A stretch of 64,000 nt of DNA from Streptomyces capitiformicae (GTDB lineage Bacteria > Actinomycetota > Actinomycetes > Streptomycetales > Streptomycetaceae), in contig NZ_CP022161.1 in NCBI RefSeq assembly GCF_002214185.1, positions 3,285,767 to 3,349,766 of the forward strand, written 5' to 3'. Below the pieces are notes generated by a model that saw only the letters and a list, made by a program, of their open reading frames with translations, did not search any database and had not been told where the DNA came from. Shown one piece after another: positions 51,805 to 61,600 of the stretch. Both the position numbers and the translations under genes were made by a program. Within the stretch, counting starts at the first letter, position 1, and each line of letters opens with the position of its first letter.

Positions 51805-52856
51805 CTTTCGTACGCCGACCGGTGGAAGGAACCAGCACAGGCATGAGATCTCCCGGGACCACGAGCCCCACCGCCGGGCCGGAGCCGGGCGCCGCGCTGC
51901 GGGAGGCACTGCGATACGCCCTGCGCACGCCGACGGTCGGCCCGCTCACCGCCCTGGCGGTCGCCGTCCTCGTCTTCTCGCTCACGACGGACACGTTCAT
52001 GACGCCGGGGAACCTGTCCCTGGTACTGCAGCAGACGATCGTGATCGGCACCCTGGCGCTGGGGCAGTCCCTGATCATCCTCACCGCGGGCATCGACCTG
52101 GCGAACGGGGCCATCACGGTCCTCGGCACGATCGTCATGGCCAAGCTCGTCTTCGAGGGGGGCAACCCCGCGGCGGCACTGCTGCTCGGCCTGGTCGTGG
52201 CGACCCTCCTCGGGCTCGTCAACGGCCTGCTCGTGGCCCGGCTGGGCCTGCCCCCCTTCATCGTCACCCTCGGTGCACTGAGCGTCGTCTACGCCACGAG
52301 CAGGCTCTACTCCGATTCCCGCAGCTATCCGGTGACCAGTGATCTGCTCGACTTCTGGGGACACGGCGTCCACCTCGGCGGCGTACTCGTCACCTGGGGG
52401 ACGTTCCTGCTCCTGGGTCTGTACGCGTACTTCTGGTACGTGCTCGGCAAGACGGGCTGGGGCCGGCACATCTACGCCGTCGGCAACGCGCCCGAGTCCG
52501 CGCGCCTGACCGGCATCAACGTCCGGCGCACCATCCTGTCGGTCTACGTCGTCGCAGGACTCCTCTACGGCATCGCCGCCTGGCAGGCCCTCGGCCGTAT
52601 CCCCAACGCCGACCCCAACGCGTACCAGACCGCGAACCTCGAGAGCATCACCGCCGTCGTCATCGGCGGGACCAGCCTCTTCGGCGGGCGGGGAAGCGTC
52701 GTCGGAACGCTGATCGGAGCGCTCATCGTCAACGTGCTCCGCTCCGGCCTCACCCAGGCGGGCATCGACAGCCTCTATCAGGATGTCGCGACCGGGACCC
52801 TCGTCGTCGTCGCGGTCGGCGTGGACAAGGTCCTGCGCAGAGGCGACACCCGCTGA
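51801..52856 (+). CDS. Sugar ABC transporter permease (BPD_transp_2)
   Basis: This is 351 aa with about ten helices and the CUT2 permease motifs (LGQSLIILTAGIDLANGAIT, GLVNGLLVARLGLPPFIVTL, YAVGNAPESARLTGINVRRT, GGTSLFGGRGSVVGTLIGAL). The ATG at 51801 overlaps the binding-protein stop (ATGA), and ATG 51843 is an alternative. It works with the divergently encoded ATPase. Confidence 0.92.
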   Translation: MTFVRRPVEGTSTGMRSPGTTSPTAGPEPGAALREALRYALRTPTVGPLTALAVAVLVFSLTTDTFMTPGNLSLVLQQTIVIGTLALGQSLIILTAGIDLANGAITVLGTIVMAKLVFEGGNPAAALLLGLVVATLLGLVNGLLVARLGLPPFIVTLGALSVVYATSRLYSDSRSYPVTSDLLDFWGHGVHLGGVLVTWGTFLLLGLYAYFWYVLGKTGWGRHIYAVGNAPESARLTGINVRRTILSVYVVAGLLYGIAAWQALGRIPNADPNAYQTANLESITAVVIGGTSLFGGRGSVVGTLIGALIVNVLRSGLTQAGIDSLYQDVATGTLVVVAVGVDKVLRRGDTR

Positions 52857-52877
52857 CACCGTCGAACAGCAGCACTC

Positions 52878-54152
52878 CTACAGGCGGACGGCGATCAGCG
52901 CGATGTCGTCACGCGCGCCGCCGCTGACTCCGAAGCGGGCCAGCGTCGCGTCCGTGAGGTGGTCGGGGCTGAGGTGGGCGGAGTGGGAAACGGCGTCGCA
53001 CAGGCGGTGCAGGCCCGCGTCGATGTCCTCGCCCCGGCGCTCGATGAGCCCGTCGCTGTAGAGGATGAGGGTGTCGCCGGGCGCGTACGGCAGCTGCGCC
53101 TCGGTCCGGGGGCCGTGTTCGGCGTGCGCGCCGAGGGGCGGGTCGGTGGCCTGGTCGAGGAGGTCACAGGTGCCGTCGGTGTGCAGCAGGACCGGGGGCG
53201 GGTGGCCGGCGCTGCTGTAGGCGATCAGGTGGTCGCCGGGATGGATCACCGCATTGACGGCGGTGGTGGTGAGCGCCCCCTCCACACAGAGGGCGTACCG
53301 GCACAGCACCTCCAGGGCCTGGGCGGGTTCCTCGACGGTACGGGTCGCGGCACTCAGTGCGCTGCGGAGCATGCCCATGACGGCGGCCGCCCCCAGGCCG
53401 TGGCCGACGACGTCGCCGACCGACACCGCGAACGAGCCGCCGGGCAGATCGATCACGTCGTACCAGTCACCGCACACGTTGAGCGAACCCACGGCAGGCA
53501 GATAGCGCACCGCGATGTCGGGGTGCCGGACCAGATCCGGGGAGGTGAGCATCGCTTCCTGCAGGGTGACGGCGACCTGGCGCTCACGGGCGTGGGCCCG
53601 GCGCAGTTCCTCGTTGAGGCGCTGCAACTCCTGGGCCCGGGAGTACAGCTCCGCCTCGAGGGCCTCCAGTTCGACCTTGCTCCCGGAGGCCGGTGCCTCG
53701 TCGTGCGCCTCCTCCCGGCGGGACCGGCGGGAGCGGACGAACTCCGTCACGTCCTCGACCCGGTGGATGATCCAGGCGACGGTCCCGTCGGGGGCGATCA
53801 CCGGGGTGTTGATCGGGGACCACCAGCGCTCCTCGAACGCGCCCGGCCGGTCCACTATGGGGATGTCGTACTTCTGCAGCGCCATCGTGTCGCGTTCCCG
53901 GGTGGTCAGGACCCGGTGCAGGGAGGCGTTGAGGTTGCTCACCCCGTCCGCGTCGGGGTCCGCCGGATTGTCCGGGAAGGCGTCGAAGATGTACGTCCCG
54001 ACCAGGTCCTCCCGGGTACGCCGGGTCGCCCGCAGATACGCGTCATTGACATCGACGATCACCAGATCCGGGCCGAGGACGAGGTACGGACTCGGTGTGG
54101 CGGCGAACAGCGCCGCGTAATCGATCCGCGATGCGACTCTCGACATCTGCAT
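52878..54152 (-). CDS. PAS-SpoIIE (PP2C) phosphatase
   Basis: This is 424 aa. The N-terminal PAS domain is [20 protein letters not shown] to [10 protein letters not shown], followed by a coiled-coil linker ([20 protein letters not shown]). The SpoIIE-type phosphatase domain is [44 protein letters not shown] and [17 protein letters not shown], ending [13 protein letters not shown]. The metal-binding Asp residues are present. It probably dephosphorylates an anti-anti-sigma factor in response to a PAS signal. Confidence 0.93.
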   Translation of the reverse strand: MQMSRVASRIDYAALFAATPSPYLVLGPDLVIVDVNDAYLRATRRTREDLVGTYIFDAFPDNPADPDADGVSNLNASLHRVLTTRERDTMALQKYDIPIVDRPGAFEERWWSPINTPVIAPDGTVAWIIHRVEDVTEFVRSRRSRREEAHDEAPASGSKVELEALEAELYSRAQELQRLNEELRRAHARERQVAVTLQEAMLTSPDLVRHPDIAVRYLPAVGSLNVCGDWYDVIDLPGGSFAVSVGDVVGHGLGAAAVMGMLRSALSAATRTVEEPAQALEVLCRYALCVEGALTTTAVNAVIHPGDHLIAYSSAGHPPPVLLHTDGTCDLLDQATDPPLGAHAEHGPRTEAQLPYAPGDTLILYSDGLIERRGEDIDAGLHRLCDAVSHSAHLSPDHLTDATLARFGVSGGARDDIALIAVRL

Positions 54153-54528
54153 GGCTACTGCCCGCCATCCCGAAGCCTGGGATCCCCACCTCTCAATGTA
54201 CGAGTCAGAGGAATCGGCGCACCCGGGCAGGAGTCCGGTGTGCTCTTGGGGCAGCGGGCGGAGGCGTTCCGCAGGGCATCGGGGGCGCCGGGCAGGATCC
54301 CCAGCGTGGTGCCCGGGTGGGCGGTCGGCCGCGTGTCACCGCGCGGTATGAAGTGATCGTGCGCGGCCGACAGCCGGGGCTTTGGCGGACATCACCCGCA
54401 GTGGCCGGCGCTTCCCCGCAGAACTCGCCGACGCCTGGCGCACGGAAGCCGCCCGCGCCCCGGTGTCCCCCTGCGCGGCGGCGCCCACCCGCCGGGCCTG
54501 ACCAGCACGACCGTTGTCCGCCCGAGGC
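54153..54528. other. Spacer without supported gene
   Basis: This is 376 bp between the phosphatase gene start and the DUF418-like gene end, both leftward. It should carry the phosphatase promoter. No reading frame with convincing bias or ribosome site is seen. Confidence 0.5.
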
Positions 54529-55803
54529 TCATCGGACGCGATTCGCCAGTTTGGTGGCGCCGTTGAGCAGGTACTCCAGCGGGCCACGGCGGAAGAAGCG
54601 GGACCAGATCGCCGCGAACAGGGTGGCCCCGAGGACGAAGCAGAGCAGCAGCGTGGCGGAGGCGGACTGCGGCGGGGTGGCAGATTCGCCGGGCAGGGCG
54701 AGGATGACCAGGATGTGGCCCACGTAGAGGGTCAGGGACATGGTGCCGACGGCGATGATCGGAGTCGCCAGCCGGCGCAGCCACGGCAGTCGGTCCAGCG
54801 CCACCGTCAGGCACAGGAGCACGGTGATGGCGATCCCGATGCTGCCGATGAGGTCGAACGTGGAACCGGTGTGCGGCTCGGCTGCCAGCAGCCCCCATGC
54901 GTCGGGGCCCCACAGCCCACTGCCGACCGGCATGTCGAAGGCTCCCGCTGCCATGCCGGGGTCCTTCATGGCGTCGAAGTCCTTCATGTCAGGCATCCCG
55001 GCCATGATCTTCTGGTCGCCGCCGGTCACCCGGAGCACCAGCCACGAGACGCCGTATCCGAACGCGATCAGCGCGGGACCGACCACGGCAAGCCGCCGCC
55101 GCACCGCGCCGGAGGTCAGATCCAGCCGGCCCAACGCCATGCCGGTGACCACGAAGGTCATCCAGGTGATCGCCGGGTAGAGGCCGGTGAGCAGGAGGTC
55201 GAGCACGCCCACGCCGGAGAGTCGCGCGAGCGGGTCGTAGGAGTCGATGGTCTTCACGAGCGACTCGGTGAGCAGCGCTCGGAGGCCGTATGCCAGCTGC
55301 GGTGTGACGACCGCCAGCGCGACCGCGATGGTCGCGAGCGTCCTGGCCCGCAGCCGCAGCAGGGGCAGGGCCAGCAGGAAGTACAGCGCGTAGAAGTTGA
55401 GGATCCCGGCGCCGCCGAAGTTGGTCATCGCCAACGCGGTGCCCAGCACCAGCAGGATCGCGGCCCGGATCACGATCCGGGCCCTCGCCTGCCGGCCGGC
55501 CAGCCCGGTCTTCGGCTCGCGGCGGCCGGCGATCAGCATCAACGAGAACCCGGCGAGGGTGGCGAACAGCGCCGACGCCCGGCCGCTCGCCAGGCCGAGG
55601 AACCAGTCGCCGACGCCGCCCCCGGGTGTCGGAAAGGGGCCGACGTGCACGGCGAACATCCCGAACACGGCCAGTGCACGGGCGAGGTCCACCCCGACCA
55701 GCCGTGCCATGGACGAAGGGCGTTCCGTCGCCGTGCCGGACTCGGGAGCGGATAAGGAACGCGGGGGCGCGGGCGCCTTCTTGGCGGTTTCGATCTCAGT
55801 CAC
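54529..55803 (-). CDS. DUF418/HGSNAT-like polytopic membrane protein
   Basis: This is 424 aa with about ten helices. The N-terminal RLVGVDLARALAVFGMFAVH and following HVGPFPTPGGG match the heparan N-acetyltransferase/DUF1624-like start. The C-terminal VGTMSLTLYVGHILVILAL and GPLEYLLNGATKLANRV match DUF418. It possibly transfers an acyl group to a surface molecule, but the substrate is unknown. The GTG at 55803 is the start. The first roughly 30 residues are polar and low complexity. Confidence 0.88.
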   Translation of the reverse strand: MTEIETAKKAPAPPRSLSAPESGTATERPSSMARLVGVDLARALAVFGMFAVHVGPFPTPGGGVGDWFLGLASGRASALFATLAGFSLMLIAGRREPKTGLAGRQARARIVIRAAILLVLGTALAMTNFGGAGILNFYALYFLLALPLLRLRARTLATIAVALAVVTPQLAYGLRALLTESLVKTIDSYDPLARLSGVGVLDLLLTGLYPAITWMTFVVTGMALGRLDLTSGAVRRRLAVVGPALIAFGYGVSWLVLRVTGGDQKIMAGMPDMKDFDAMKDPGMAAGAFDMPVGSGLWGPDAWGLLAAEPHTGSTFDLIGSIGIAITVLLCLTVALDRLPWLRRLATPIIAVGTMSLTLYVGHILVILALPGESATPPQSASATLLLCFVLGATLFAAIWSRFFRRGPLEYLLNGATKLANRVR

Positions 55804-55883
55804 CGGGACAACGGTGCCGAAGCGCAGTGACGGTCAACCATCCGACGGACTGCGGGAGTTGACCCGCCGGTCGGCCCTTACCA

Positions 55884-55901
55884 CCCCGCCGATCGGCGGG
55901 G
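55884..55901. terminator. Palindromic terminator after the Cse-like operon
   Basis: CCCCGCCG-AT-CGGCGGGG is perfectly palindromic and lies 55 bp beyond the kinase stop, between two leftward genes. Confidence 0.6.
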
Positions 55902-55955
55902 GTCGGTCGGCCGTACACGAGCGTGTGACACCACCCAGGACCCGCCTCCGGCGGA

Positions 55956-57203
55956 TCACTCCGCCGGCAGCCGCAGCTCCGTCTCCGCACCGCCCTCCGG
56001 ACGGTTACGGAAGGTCAGGCGGGCGCCGAGCAGGCGTGCCTGGCCGGTCGCGATGGTCAGGCCGAGGCCGGTGCCGCCGGTGCGGGAGCCCGTGCGGAAG
56101 CGCTGAGGGCCGGAGGTGCGCAGCACGGCGAGCAGATCGGGCGGGAAGCCGGGGCCGTGGTCGCGGACCCGGACCACAGGGCCGTCGATCTCCATCTCCA
56201 CGGGCGGGGCGCCGTGCCGCAGGGCGTTGGCGGCCAGGTTGGCCAGGATGCGTTCGACGCGGCGCGGGTCGGTGGCCACGACCGCGTCGGTCACGACGTT
56301 CACCCGCACGACGTTCACCCGCACGTCGTCGAGCCCGGCGACCGCACGCCGGGCCATCGCGCTCACCTCACGCTCCTCGGTGTCCACCGCCACCTGGGAG
56401 TCCAGCCGGGCCACTTCCAGCACGTCCTCCACCAGCCCGCGCAGCTTCCGCACGCTGCCCGCCACCAGTTCGGACGCCCGGCCGGGCGGCAGCAGACCGA
56501 CCGCCGTCGACATGCCCGCGACCGGCGTGCGCAGTTCGTGCGCGATGTCGGCGGTCACCCGGCGCTCGGCCTCCAGGCGGGCACCGAGCGCGTCCGCCAT
56601 GGTGTTGACGGAGGCGGCGAGCCGGGCGATCTCGTCCCGGCCGTGGGGGCGTACCCGGGCGTCGAGGTCGCCGTCGGCGATGCGTTCCGCCGTACGCGCG
56701 GCGGCCGTGGCCTGCCGTCCCATCCGCACCCCCAGCAACAGTCCGGCCAGGGACACCAGGACGGTGACGGCCGCGCCCGTGCCGAGCAGCGTCCGGTCGA
56801 GCCTGGCCAGGGACTGCTCCTCGCGGGCGTACGAACGGCGGATCGCGAGCACCCTCCGGTCCGAGACCCGGGTCGCCGCCCACAGCACCGGATACCTTTC
56901 CCCGTCCTCCAGGTAGGTCACGCGGACGTCGTTGCGCACGGCCCGTGCCACCGGGCCGGGCAGGTCAGGGGGGTCGAGCCTGGCGTCCGACCTGCGTCCG
57001 TCGGCGTGGTCGTGGGCGGCGCTCACCAGCTCCTGGTCCAGGCCGGAGCGGGCGGTGGCCAGTTGGTGCACGGCGGTGGTCCGGTGCACCAGCACCCCGA
57101 TCGTCCCGGCCACACACAGGGCCGCGGCGGCGACGGCCAGGGCGACCTTCGCCCCCACGCTCAAGGCGGGCGGCCTCAGGTTCTTCACGGCGGGCCGTCT
57201 CAC
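55956..57203 (-). CDS. CseC-like sensor histidine kinase
   Basis: This is 415 aa. A membrane helix (ALAVAAAALCVAGTIGVLVH) is followed by an extracytoplasmic loop of about 90 residues, a second helix (AAVTVLVSLAGLLLGVRM) and HAMP. HisKA has H222 (DIAHELRTPVAG), and HATPase has NLAANALRHG, VRDHGPGFP and GTGLGLTIA. It resembles CseC of the cell-envelope stress system. The GTG at 57203 overlaps the regulator stop. A 15-bp duplication (ACGTTCACCCGCACG at about 56296-56325) gives a VRVNV repeat inside the kinase domain. Confidence 0.9.
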   Translation of the reverse strand: MRRPAVKNLRPPALSVGAKVALAVAAAALCVAGTIGVLVHRTTAVHQLATARSGLDQELVSAAHDHADGRRSDARLDPPDLPGPVARAVRNDVRVTYLEDGERYPVLWAATRVSDRRVLAIRRSYAREEQSLARLDRTLLGTGAAVTVLVSLAGLLLGVRMGRQATAAARTAERIADGDLDARVRPHGRDEIARLAASVNTMADALGARLEAERRVTADIAHELRTPVAGMSTAVGLLPPGRASELVAGSVRKLRGLVEDVLEVARLDSQVAVDTEEREVSAMARRAVAGLDDVRVNVVRVNVVTDAVVATDPRRVERILANLAANALRHGAPPVEMEIDGPVVRVRDHGPGFPPDLLAVLRTSGPQRFRTGSRTGGTGLGLTIATGQARLLGARLTFRNRPEGGAETELRLPAE

Positions 57204-57877
57204 GGGCGCAACTTGTAGCCGAAGCCGCGCACCGTCTCGATCCGCTCCCGGCCGATCTTGGAGCGCAGGCGCTGCACATGGACGTCCACCACGCGGGTGT
57301 CACCGGACCACGCGTAGTCCCAGACCCGCTCCAGGAGCAGGTCCCGGGAGAGCACGTTCCCCGGCGAGGCCGCGAACTCGCTCAGCAGTTTCAGCTCGGT
57401 CGTGGTCAGCGCGAGCGGCTTTCCGCCCCGGTGCGCGGTCAGGGACACCGGGCAGAACTCCAGGTCCCCGAAGCGCAGGCGCGGGCTCTCGGCCGGCTGC
57501 TCGGCGGGTGCCGCCCGGCGCAGCAGGGAGCGGATGCGGGCCACGAGGACCGGACCGTCGAAGGGCTTGGTGACGTAGTCGTCGGCGCCCGCCTCCAGTC
57601 CCATCACCACGTCCACCGGGTCGTTGCGGGCCGAGATCAGCAGCACGGGCACCCCCGACTCCTCGCGGATGCGGCCGGCCAGGCTCACTCCGTTGAGGCC
57701 CGGCAGCATGATGTCGAGGACGGCCACGTCCGGATGGCGTTCCCGGAAGAGCGCGAGCCCGGTCAGGCCGTCGGCCGCGGTACGCACCCCGTAGCCGCGT
57801 TCCTCCAGCGTGAGCCGCGTGGCCTCCCGGATCAGCTCGTCGTCCTCGACCAGCAGCACATCCTGAGCAGCGTGCAT
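57200..57877 (-). CDS. CseB-like OmpR-family response regulator
   Basis: This is 225 aa. The receiver has acidic pocket EDD (11-13), phospho-acceptor D55 (VLDIMLPG) and K in VTKPFDG. The C-terminal winged helix has LTTTELKLLSEFAASPGNVL and DVHVQRLRSKIG. EDDELIREATRLTLE and KPFDGPVLVARIR closely follow CseB. The ATG at 57877 has GAGAGGGA upstream. It is coupled to the kinase. Confidence 0.93.
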   Translation of the reverse strand: MHAAQDVLLVEDDELIREATRLTLEERGYGVRTAADGLTGLALFRERHPDVAVLDIMLPGLNGVSLAGRIREESGVPVLLISARNDPVDVVMGLEAGADDYVTKPFDGPVLVARIRSLLRRAAPAEQPAESPRLRFGDLEFCPVSLTAHRGGKPLALTTTELKLLSEFAASPGNVLSRDLLLERVWDYAWSGDTRVVDVHVQRLRSKIGRERIETVRGFGYKLRP

Positions 57878-57914
57878 CGCGTTCCCTCTCCGACGGTCCT
57901 CTCCTGTGCCGTTC

Positions 57915-58382
57915 TCAGGCATCCGGTACGCCCAGGTCCATATCGTCACTGCCTTTCACCCAGAACGGCGCGGGGGGATGTACGGGGGTAAGGGTCATAC
58001 GGCTGTAGAACGCCACGTCCCCGCGCCTGACCGGATCGCTCAGGACGACGTTGACCCGGTAGCTCCGCGGGTTGCCGTCGGGGCAGCCGGACAGGCAGGT
58101 CACGTCCGTGGAGGTTCCGGTGGCCCGCGCCCGGGACGAGCCCCAGTCCCGCCATGTCAGCTTGTCCAGGGAGACGCGCATGGTCGCTTCGACTTCCGTG
58201 GGGCGCTGCCAGGCCCGGCCGTACCAGTCCGTCATGTACACCGGCCCCGTCCAGGGGATCGTCGTCGCCGCCTTGCCCTCGACCCGCACGCCGCCGTCCA
58301 CCCCGCCGCACCCGGTCAGGCAGACGGTCAGGGATGCGGCGAGCACGGCGCACGGCACGAGTCGGCGAAGCCGCATCCGCAT
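57915..58382 (-). CDS. CseA-like lipoprotein
   Basis: This is 155 aa. The lipoprotein signal RRLVPCAVLAASLTVCLTGC has C25 as the lipid-anchored residue. The mature part is beta-rich (VYMTDWYGRAWQRPTEVEAT). Its place before a CseB/CseC-like pair mirrors CseA, which dampens envelope-stress signalling in the sigE operon. Similarity here is by position and type rather than motif. The ATG at 58382 follows AAGGAG. Confidence 0.75.
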   Translation of the reverse strand: MRMRLRRLVPCAVLAASLTVCLTGCGGVDGGVRVEGKAATTIPWTGPVYMTDWYGRAWQRPTEVEATMRVSLDKLTWRDWGSSRARATGTSTDVTCLSGCPDGNPRSYRVNVVLSDPVRRGDVAFYSRMTLTPVHPPAPFWVKGSDDMDLGVPDA

Positions 58383-58499
58383 CACCTTCTCCTTCCGCCC
58401 GGTGCCTTGACCGCCCTCGCTGTTCGTCCGGCGGGGCCGTCCCGTTGTCGAGCGACCGTCGCACGCCCTGCAGTCTGACCTGCGCTTGTAACAACTGAC

Positions 58500-58528
58500 C
58501 ATCGATGCGTCATCGACATCGATACGTC
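58500..58528. promoter_or_regulatory. Direct repeat in the Cse-like/subtilisin divergent region
   Basis: CATCGATGCGTC (58500-58511) and CATCGATACGTC (58517-58528) are 17 bp apart and differ at one base. Such tandem half-sites suit an OmpR-type regulator and could be the target of the CseB-like protein. Confidence 0.4.
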
Positions 58529-58618
58529 GTCGCCGCACAGCTGACGAACAGCTGTGTATCCGCGTTCCTACCGTCACTCGGAGTCATTGCCACCCGGCAC
58601 TCCAGCCCTGGGGGAACC

Positions 58619-61600
58619 TTGCGCAGAAAAGTGAAGACAGCATGCGTGGCCACGGCCGCGGCGACGGTGGCGGCGGTCCTCACCACGGGACTGACCGGCT
58701 CGGCACAGGCCACGCCCGTACCGGCCGCCGGTCCCGTGGCGGCCGCCGCGAAGGACACGGAATCCGCCGGCACCCACCGCATCACCCTCGTCACCGGCGA
58801 CCGTGTCATCGTCAACGCCAAGGGCCGTGTCGTCGGCATGGAGCGGGCCAAGGGCCGCGAGCGGGTCCCCGTGCAGATGCGGAAGGTCGACGGCCACACC
58901 CTCGTCATACCGACGGACGCCGCCCGGATGATCGCGAGCGGCAGGCTCGACCAGCGGCTGTTCGACATCACCGAGCTCAACAAGGCGGCCAACCGCAGGA
59001 ACCAGCGGGGCGGTCTGAAGGTCATCGTCGGCTACAAGGGCGCGGCCCGCACCGCGAGGACCGACGTCCGAGACGCGGGATTCCTCCGCCGGACCTTCAG
59101 GACCCTGAACCTGGAATCCGTCCAGACGCCCACGAAGGACGCGCCCGAGCTGTGGGACGCCCTCACCAACGGCGACTCGGTCGCCTCGGGCATCTCCCAC
59201 GTCTGGCTCGACGGCGTCCGCAAGGCCAGCCTCGACAAGTCCGTCCCGCAGATCGGCGCGCCCACGGCCTGGGCGAAGGGCTACGACGGCAAGGGCGTCA
59301 AGGTCGCCGTCCTGGACACGGGCGTCGACACGACCCACCCGGACGTCAAGGACCAGGTGATCGCCGCCAAGAACTTCTCCTCGGCCGCCACCACCGGCGA
59401 CCGGCAGGGCCACGGCACGCACGTCGCGTCCACCATCGCGGGCACCGGCGCCAAGTCGGGAGGCAAGTTCAAGGGCGTCGCCCCGGGCGCGAAGATCCTC
59501 AACGGCAAGGTCCTCAACGACGCCGGTGAAGGCGACGACTCCGGCATCATCGCGGGCATGGAGTGGGCCGCCGCGCAGGGCGCCGACATCATCAACCTCA
59601 GCCTGGGCGGCGGCGACACCCCGGGCGTCGACCCGATGGAGGCCACGGTCAACAAGCTGTCCGAGGAGAAGGGCGTCCTCTTCGCCATCGCCGCGGGCAA
59701 CGAGGGCGAGAACGGCGCCAAGACCGTCGGCTCTCCGGGCAGCGCGGCCAACGCGCTCACCGTCGGCGCGGTCGACGGCAACGACAAGCCGGCGGACTTC
59801 TCCAGCCTCGGCCCGACCATCGACGGCGCGATCAAGCCGGACGTGACCGCGCCCGGCGTGGGCATCACCGCGGCCTCGGCCAAGGGCAGCGCGATCGCCA
59901 AGGAGGTCGGCGAGAACCCGGCCGGATACGTGTCGATCAACGGTACGTCGATGGCGACCCCGCATGTCGCGGGCGCCGCCGCCCTCCTCAAGCAGCAGCA
60001 CCCGGACTGGACCTTCAGCGAGCTGAAGTCGGTCCTCGTGGGCTCGGCCAAGGGCGGCAAGTACTCGCCGTATCAGCAGGGTTCGGGCCGCATCCGGGTC
60101 GACAAGGCGCTCGGCCAGAGCGTGGTCGCCGAGACGTCCTCGGTGAGCTTCCCGGTCCAGCTGTGGCCGCACACCGACGACACCCCGGTCACCAGGAAGC
60201 TGACGTACCGCAACCTCGGCACCAAGGACGTCACGCTGGCCCTGTCGGACGAGGCCCGCGACCCCGAGGGCAAGGCGGCCCCGGCGGGCTTCTTCACCCT
60301 CGGCGCGGACAAGGTCACCGTCCCGGCCGGCGGCAAGGCGTCCGTCGACGTCACCGTGAACACCAAGCTGGGCGGCACGCTCGACGGCGCGTACTCGGCG
60401 TACGTGACCGCCACCGGGGGCGGCCAGAGCGTCCGTACCGCGCTGGGCGTCGAGCGGGAGACCGAGGCGTACGACCTCACCGTGAAGTTCGTCAACCGCC
60501 CCGGTCAGAACCCGGTCCACCTCACCACCCTCTACCGGGCCGAGCGGGGCAGCGGCGGCTACACGAACATCTCCGGCGACGACACCGTCACCTTCCGGGT
60601 CCCCAAGGGCCCGTACATCCTGGACTCGCTGAGCATGAAGGACCCGAACTCGGCCGAGGGCGGCGCCGACTGGCTGACCCGGCCCGTGCTGAAGGTCGAC
60701 AAGAACACCACCGTCACGCTCGACCTGAACAAGACCAGGTCGGCCGACATCACCGTCCCGGACGACCGGGCCAAGCCGCTGCATGCCCTGGTGTCGTACG
60801 AGCACGTGCCCGTGGACGTGTGGAACGCCGTCGAGATGCCCTCCTTCTCCGACATACGGCTCGCACACGTCGGCCCGGCGATGGACTCCGGCCTGGCGCA
60901 GACGTGGTCCGGGCAGTGGACCAAGGGCAACGGCGCCGAGTACGACATCGTCGGCGGCGGCGAGGTGAAGAAGGTCGTGGGCAACCGCGTCCACCACTAC
61001 AAGGCGAGCGAGTTCGCCACGGTGAAGGCGGGGTTGGGTGCGTCGGCCTCCGGCAAGACGGGTGTGCTCCAACTGATCCCCGCCGTGCCCTTCGGCTACG
61101 GCCTGCACACCCCGGTGAAGCAGAAGCTGCCCACCACCCGGACGCTCTACCTGTCTACGGGCGAGGGTGCCGAGTGGCACTTCGAAGCCCAGCAGTACTC
61201 CGGGAAGCTGGACCAGGACGGTGCCCCGATCGTCGATGCCGCCTCCACCTCCGGCTCCTCCTACCAGAAGCTCACCGGGGGCAGGACCTACCGGAAGACG
61301 TTCAACACCGCGGTGTTCGCGCCGCGGGTGGTCCCGGAGGAGTCCGGCGTCTTCCACGGCCCCGACGGGATCTCCGGCCGGCTCCCGCTCTTCGCCGACG
61401 GCATGGGGCAGGAGGCGGTCTCGGACCTCACCTCGGTGCGGACGACGCTGTACCGCAACGGCACGAAGGTCGGCTCGCACGCCGCGCCGCTGGACGGCGG
61501 TAAGGCGTTCAAGGTCCCGGCCGGCGAGGCCGCGTACCGGCTCACCACCACGGCCACGCGGAGTGCCAAGGTCCACGCCGCCTCCACCCGGGTCGACGCG

